From: Ardenticatenia bacterium
Lineage (GTDB): Bacteria > Chloroflexota > Anaerolineae > Aggregatilineales > Aggregatilineaceae
DNA: 8,031 nucleotides
Assembly (NCBI GenBank): GCA_026984385.1
Contig: JALSSH010000518.1
Location: 1 to 8,031, forward strand
Direction: 5' to 3'
The notes under the pieces were generated by a model. The model searched no databases. It saw nothing but the letters and a program-made list of their open reading frames with translations, and was not told the origin of the DNA. The translations under genes were made by a program, and so were the position numbers. Positions 4,617 through 8,031 of the stretch are shown piece by piece; within the stretch, counting starts at the first letter, position 1; each line of letters opens with the position of its first letter.

Positions 4617-6699
4617 GCGCATCCGTCCCGTTCCCTCCTCCGTCCAACAGCGCAGTGAGCGCCTCCGGATCGGTTAGCGGCGCGGTGCAAACGAAATTTT
4701 GGCATACATACGCCGTCGGCGCGCCTTCAACCAGGCCCCGCGCGCGCAGCAGCGCCGGAACAGCGTTTGCGTCAACCTCAGCGGGCGCATGTGCCAACAC
4801 AATGCGCGGTCGCCAACTTTGGCGCACGACATCGAGCAACGCTTGAGTGCGCTCATCGTCGCTCGGGCCGATGATCGCGATCTCCAGCGGACGCCGCACC
4901 ACCCAGTCCACGCCGATCAGCATCATGCCCAATGACGCGGCGAATTCCACAAGCGCCCCGCTCACTTGCCGATAGAGCGCCAAGGCCGCTTCCTCGAAGC
5001 GCGTCTCGGCGGAAAACGCGGTCAGGCGCAGCAGATCGTAGGCCATCATCGCGCCCGCCGAGGGCGTGGCCGAGTCGTGCAAATTGCGCGGACGCACGAT
5101 CAACTCGCCGTGTTGTTCGGATGTATCATAAAAACCGCCGTCCTCGGCTGCGAACTCCGCCAGCGCGATCTCCGCCAACCGTTCGGCCTCGGCGTACCAG
5201 CGCGGCTCAAATGTGGCTTGATACAGCTCCAGCAGCCCGTCAATCACATGCGCGTAGTCCGCCAGATAGCCCGCGATCTTGGGCGCGCCGTCCTTCCATG
5301 TGTGCCACAGCCGCCCTTGCTCGTTCTGCATCTCCTGCAACAAAAATTGGGCGCAACGTTCCGCCGCCTGGCGATAATCGTCCATCGCCAACACACGCCC
5401 CGCCTCGGCGAATGCCGCCAGCGCCATGCCGTTCCACGCGGCCAGCACTTTTTCGTCCCGCGCGGGGGCCGGGCGCGCCTTGCGCAACGTGAAGAGCACG
5501 GTTTGAGCGGCGGCGAGGTCGGTTTGCATCTGCTCGATGCTCAGCCCGTGGCGCACCGCGACCCGCTCCAACATGTCCGCCACGTGAAGCACGTTGCGCC
5601 CGTCTACGTGGCCCGCCAGCGAAACACCCCAATAGGCCAGCACGGCCTGCGGATTGCTCACCACGCCTTGCAGAGCGGCGCGGAGTTCGGCCTCCTCCCA
5701 GGTGTAAAAGCCGCCTTCCACACCACCCGCCTCGGCGTCCTGCGTGCTATAAAAGCCACCTTCCGGCGCGGCCATTTCACGCAGCAAATAGTCGAGCGTG
5801 TCCTCGGTCACGCGGCGGAAAAGCGCGTCTCCGGTGAGCTGCCAGGCGTGCAAATAGACGCGCGCGAGTTGAGCGTTGTCGTAAAGCATTTTTTCAAAGT
5901 GCGGCACCAGCCATTTTTCATCCACGCTATAACGGTGAAAGCCGCCGCCAATTTGATCGTAAAGGCCGCCTTCGGCCATCTTGCGCAGCGTCAGACGCGC
6001 CACTTGCAACGTTCGCGGATCGTTGGCGGCGCGGTGTTGGCGCAACAGGAATTCGAGATTCACCGGACTGGGGAATTTGGGGCGTCCGCGCGTCAAGCCG
6101 CCGTGCACCATATCCGCCGAGGTGAGCAGCGTTTGGGTGGCCGCTTCCAACAGTTCCGGCATCAACGCATCCGGCGCGGGGTCGGGCGGCAAAAACAAGC
6201 TGCGCCCCAAATCGGCGGAAAGCGCACGCGCGGCCTGTTCCACCTCTTCGCGGCGATTTTGGAAGGCCTCCACGACCATCTCCAACACCTGCCGAAAACT
6301 GGGCATTCCGTAGCGTGGCACAGGCGGAAAATACGTGCCCGCGTGGAAAGGGTGACCTTCCGGCGTGAGGAAAACGGTCATCGGCCAACCGCCGCCGCCT
6401 CGGTTGAGGATCAGCGTGGCCTGCATGTAAATATCGTCCACATCGGGGCGTTCTTCGCGGTCTACCTTGATGCAGATGAAGTGTTCGTTGAGATAGGCGG
6501 CGGTTTCCGGATCGCTGAAGCTTTCGCGCGCCATGACGTGACACCAGTGGCACGCCGCATAGCCGACGCTGAGCAGGATCGGTTTGTCCTGTTCGCGCGC
6601 GGCGGCCAACGCCTCTTCGCCCCAGGGATACCAATCCACCGGTTGATCGGCGTGCTGGAGCAGGTAGGGGCTGCTTTCGTGCTGTAAGCGATTGGGCAT
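4612..6699 (-). CDS. yyaL: Thioredoxin domain-containing protein, DUF255/YyaL (SSP411/SPATA20) family
   Basis: 695 residues, starting at ATG 6699 with GGAGAG (6705-6710) 5 bases ahead. The start MPNRL followed by SSPYLLQHADQPVDWYPW is the family's standard beginning, so the in-frame GTG at 6774 is rejected. Residues about 1-165 form the thioredoxin-like domain with AACHWCHVM (Cys50 and Cys53), REERPD (81-86), GGGGWPMTVFLTPEG (101-115) and GTYFP (121-125). The rest is an alpha/alpha six-barrel resembling six-hairpin glycosidases, with PKFPSPVNLEF (207-217), HFEKMLYDNAQLA (267-279), GGFYSTQDAEA (314-324), AWNGMALAAFAEAGR (421-435) and the end AYVCQNFVC (663-671). Length and motifs fit intact bacterial members. 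The exact reaction is unsettled; a redox or sugar-related role is proposed for the family. No signal peptide, so probably cytoplasmic. It follows the lytic transglycosylase gene by 71 bases on the same strand. Confidence 0.94.
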   Translation of the reverse strand: MPNRLQHESSPYLLQHADQPVDWYPWGEEALAAAREQDKPILLSVGYAACHWCHVMARESFSDPETAAYLNEHFICIKVDREERPDVDDIYMQATLILNRGGGGWPMTVFLTPEGHPFHAGTYFPPVPRYGMPSFRQVLEMVVEAFQNRREEVEQAARALSADLGRSLFLPPDPAPDALMPELLEAATQTLLTSADMVHGGLTRGRPKFPSPVNLEFLLRQHRAANDPRTLQVARLTLRKMAEGGLYDQIGGGFHRYSVDEKWLVPHFEKMLYDNAQLARVYLHAWQLTGDALFRRVTEDTLDYLLREMAAPEGGFYSTQDAEAGGVEGGFYTWEEAELRAALQGVVSNPQAVLAYWGVSLAGHVDGRNVLHVADMLERVAVRHGLSIEQMQTDLAAAQTVLFTLRKARPAPARDEKVLAAWNGMALAAFAEAGRVLAMDDYRQAAERCAQFLLQEMQNEQGRLWHTWKDGAPKIAGYLADYAHVIDGLLELYQATFEPRWYAEAERLAEIALAEFAAEDGGFYDTSEQHGELIVRPRNLHDSATPSAGAMMAYDLLRLTAFSAETRFEEAALALYRQVSGALVEFAASLGMMLIGVDWVVRRPLEIAIIGPSDDERTQALLDVVRQSWRPRIVLAHAPAEVDANAVPALLRARGLVEGAPTAYVCQNFVCTAPLTDPEALTALLDGGGNGTDAQ

Positions 6700-6770
6700 G
6701 GGTTCTCTCCAAACTGGGCTGACGTTGTTTGCGGGGCGAAGCGTTGGGCGGGGGCACTGCCCGCGCGCGC

Positions 6771-8031
6771 TCACTCCTCCCCATACAGCACGCGGTAGAC
6801 GTTGTACTGCTCGTAGATGCGCGTCACATAGGCGCGCGTCTCGTCAAAGCCGATGGTCTGGATGAAAAGGTCCAAATCCGGGCCGGAAATGCTCAGCCAT
6901 TGCGCCGCGTTGCCCGGCCCGCCGTTGTAGCCGGCCAGCGCCGCATACGGCAACCCGTCCAGCAAGTCCATCACGTAGGCCAGATAATACGTGCCGAACG
7001 CCACGTTGACATACGGGCGGTACACGTCGCTATTTTGGAAGTTCGGCCACCCCATCCGCTGTGCGATCCATTGGGCCGTGTCCGGTATGATCTGCATCAG
7101 CCCTTGCGCGGCAGCATACGACGTGGCGTACCCCTCATAGAGGCTCTCTTGGCGGATCAGCGCAAAGACCAACAGCGGATCAAGCCCATATTGTGCGGCG
7201 TTGGGCAACACCAAGTCGCTGTAGTAAACCGGATAGCGCAGCCGCGCCAGGAAACTCGGCGCGCCGGTTGTCGGCACGCCCGCCAGATCGATCAGCGCCG
7301 CCGCCGCCTCAATCGAGAGCCGATACAGGCGCAGATCGCGGAAGAAGATCGCCAGTTGATAGAGCGCGAGCGGGTCTTCGCGCTTGTCGTCCAACAAGGC
7401 GCGGAACTCGTTTTCCGCCGCTTCGTAGGCGGTGGTGGAAGCGCCCACGATCATCAGCTCTTGGCCGCGTATCAGGCGCGGGTCGGCTTGCAGCGCGGCG
7501 CTGAGCGTGTAAAGCGCGCCTTCTTGGGCGATGCCGAACGTGTTGCGCAGCCAGGTTTCCGCCTCGGCCATCGCCACGCCCTCGTCGAACTCAAAGACCA
7601 CTTGCGCGGGCGGCGTAAACGGCGCACGCCCGTTGAGCAAATCCGCCGCGCGCACGCTGTAATAACCGCCCGGGTCGGCGTTGGCGGCGGCCACATACGC
7701 TTGGCGCGCCAAGTCGTCCTTGCCGTCCTGCTGATAGAGCCGCCCGATCCACAAATACGCCGCCGCCTGCAGCTCCCCCGACCCTGTGGCCGCCAGTTGA
7801 CCGAAAAGCTGCGCGGCGGTGGCCGTGTCGCCCGCGTTGTAGGCCATCGTCGCGCCCATAAAAAGCCCCTCTTGCGCCCACTCCGTGCCCGGGTACTCAC
7901 GTCCCAGTCGGTCAAAGGTCGCCAGCGCCGCCACCGTCTCCCCTTGCGTGCTATAGAGATACCCCGCACGCCAAAGCGCCTCGGCGGCCTCCGCCACGTC
8001 CGGACGCTGGTCGGCCAGCTCGGTATAGCGA
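6771..8031 (-). CDS. Lytic transglycosylase with TPR-like N-terminal region (Slt70-like), cut by right edge
   Basis: The reading frame is open through the right edge, so the start is missing; 419 residues are visible. A GTG at 7997 is only an internal possible start, because in-frame coding with the same helical-repeat character continues upstream of it. Counting from that GTG, residues 1-240 are Ala-rich TPR-like helices (for example YLWIGRLYQQDGKDDLARQAY at 81-101), as in soluble lytic transglycosylases. The catalytic SLT domain is at about 258-400. It has the general acid Glu284 in ALIRQES, then AAQGLMQIIPDTA (296-308) and LAGYNGGPGNA (354-364). The family cleaves the MurNAc-GlcNAc bond of peptidoglycan, leaving 1,6-anhydro ends, outside the cytoplasmic membrane. 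The export signal would lie beyond the window. It ends 71 bases before the YyaL-family ATG, and that short gap shows no clear terminator, so the two may be co-transcribed. Confidence 0.93.
   Translation of the reverse strand, partial: RYTELADQRPDVAEAAEALWRAGYLYSTQGETVAALATFDRLGREYPGTEWAQEGLFMGATMAYNAGDTATAAQLFGQLAATGSGELQAAAYLWIGRLYQQDGKDDLARQAYVAAANADPGGYYSVRAADLLNGRAPFTPPAQVVFEFDEGVAMAEAETWLRNTFGIAQEGALYTLSAALQADPRLIRGQELMIVGASTTAYEAAENEFRALLDDKREDPLALYQLAIFFRDLRLYRLSIEAAAALIDLAGVPTTGAPSFLARLRYPVYYSDLVLPNAAQYGLDPLLVFALIRQESLYEGYATSYAAAQGLMQIIPDTAQWIAQRMGWPNFQNSDVYRPYVNVAFGTYYLAYVMDLLDGLPYAALAGYNGGPGNAAQWLSISGPDLDLFIQTIGFDETRAYVTRIYEQYNVYRVLYGEE

Noticed and set aside
4966..6687. A 573-codon plus-strand open frame
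   Set aside because: It is antisense to the YyaL-family gene, whose reading matches a known family from end to end. The plus-strand product is Arg/His-rich with no recognisable domain, as expected for a shadow frame in GC-rich DNA.
6700..6774. GTG start at 6774 for the YyaL-family protein, overlapping the transglycosylase stop
   Set aside because: The family normally begins at the MPNRL sequence (6699), which has its own Shine-Dalgarno site. The GTG sits directly on the only nearby AGGAG, leaving no spacing.

Overview
The window is GC-rich bacterial DNA, with strong Shine-Dalgarno sites in front of most genes, dense coding and GC-biased third codon positions. Proline/threonine-rich linkers, an orphan type I solute-binding protein, a TPR-type lytic transglycosylase and a YyaL-family thioredoxin protein together would fit a member of the Chloroflexota. 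That assignment is an inference from style, not proof. No transposase, integrase, tRNA, rRNA or CRISPR array is visible.

Layout. Positions 1-1327 (minus): a membrane-anchored alpha/beta hydrolase whose stop codon overlaps, as ATGA, the start of a lipoprotein gene cut by the left edge. Positions 1328-1813: a 486-base divergent intergenic region. It holds a minus-strand -10 box (TATAAT), a plus-strand extended -10 (TGCTACAAT), a roughly 150-base structured repeat and a run of three further strong hairpins. Positions 1814-4392 (plus): a two-gene operon with a 26-base gap, encoding an exported solute-binding protein and a membrane-anchored protein of unknown function built from two tandem related domains. 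Positions 4393-4611: a convergent intergenic region with a second copy of the structured repeat and a bulged hairpin reaching into the stop codon of the opposite gene. Positions 4612-8031 (minus): a lytic transglycosylase cut by the right edge, then 71 bases later a DUF255/YyaL thioredoxin-domain protein.

How the genes may work together. The two plus-strand genes look like one extracytoplasmic sensing or binding unit. No ABC permease or ATPase lies in the window, so transport cannot be argued from context. The minus-strand pair combines cell-wall turnover with a thioredoxin-fold protein, with no obvious functional link. The hydrolase and lipoprotein appear translationally coupled.

The most unusual features are these. 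(1) Two 84/85-base elements, each predicted to fold as a cloverleaf (an 11-bp closing stem around three perfect hairpins), bracket the plus-strand operon; their cores are inverted relative to their arms. (2) The alpha/beta hydrolase has lost its nucleophile serine while keeping the other catalytic landmarks. (3) The unknown protein carries an internal duplication with matching cysteine pairs.
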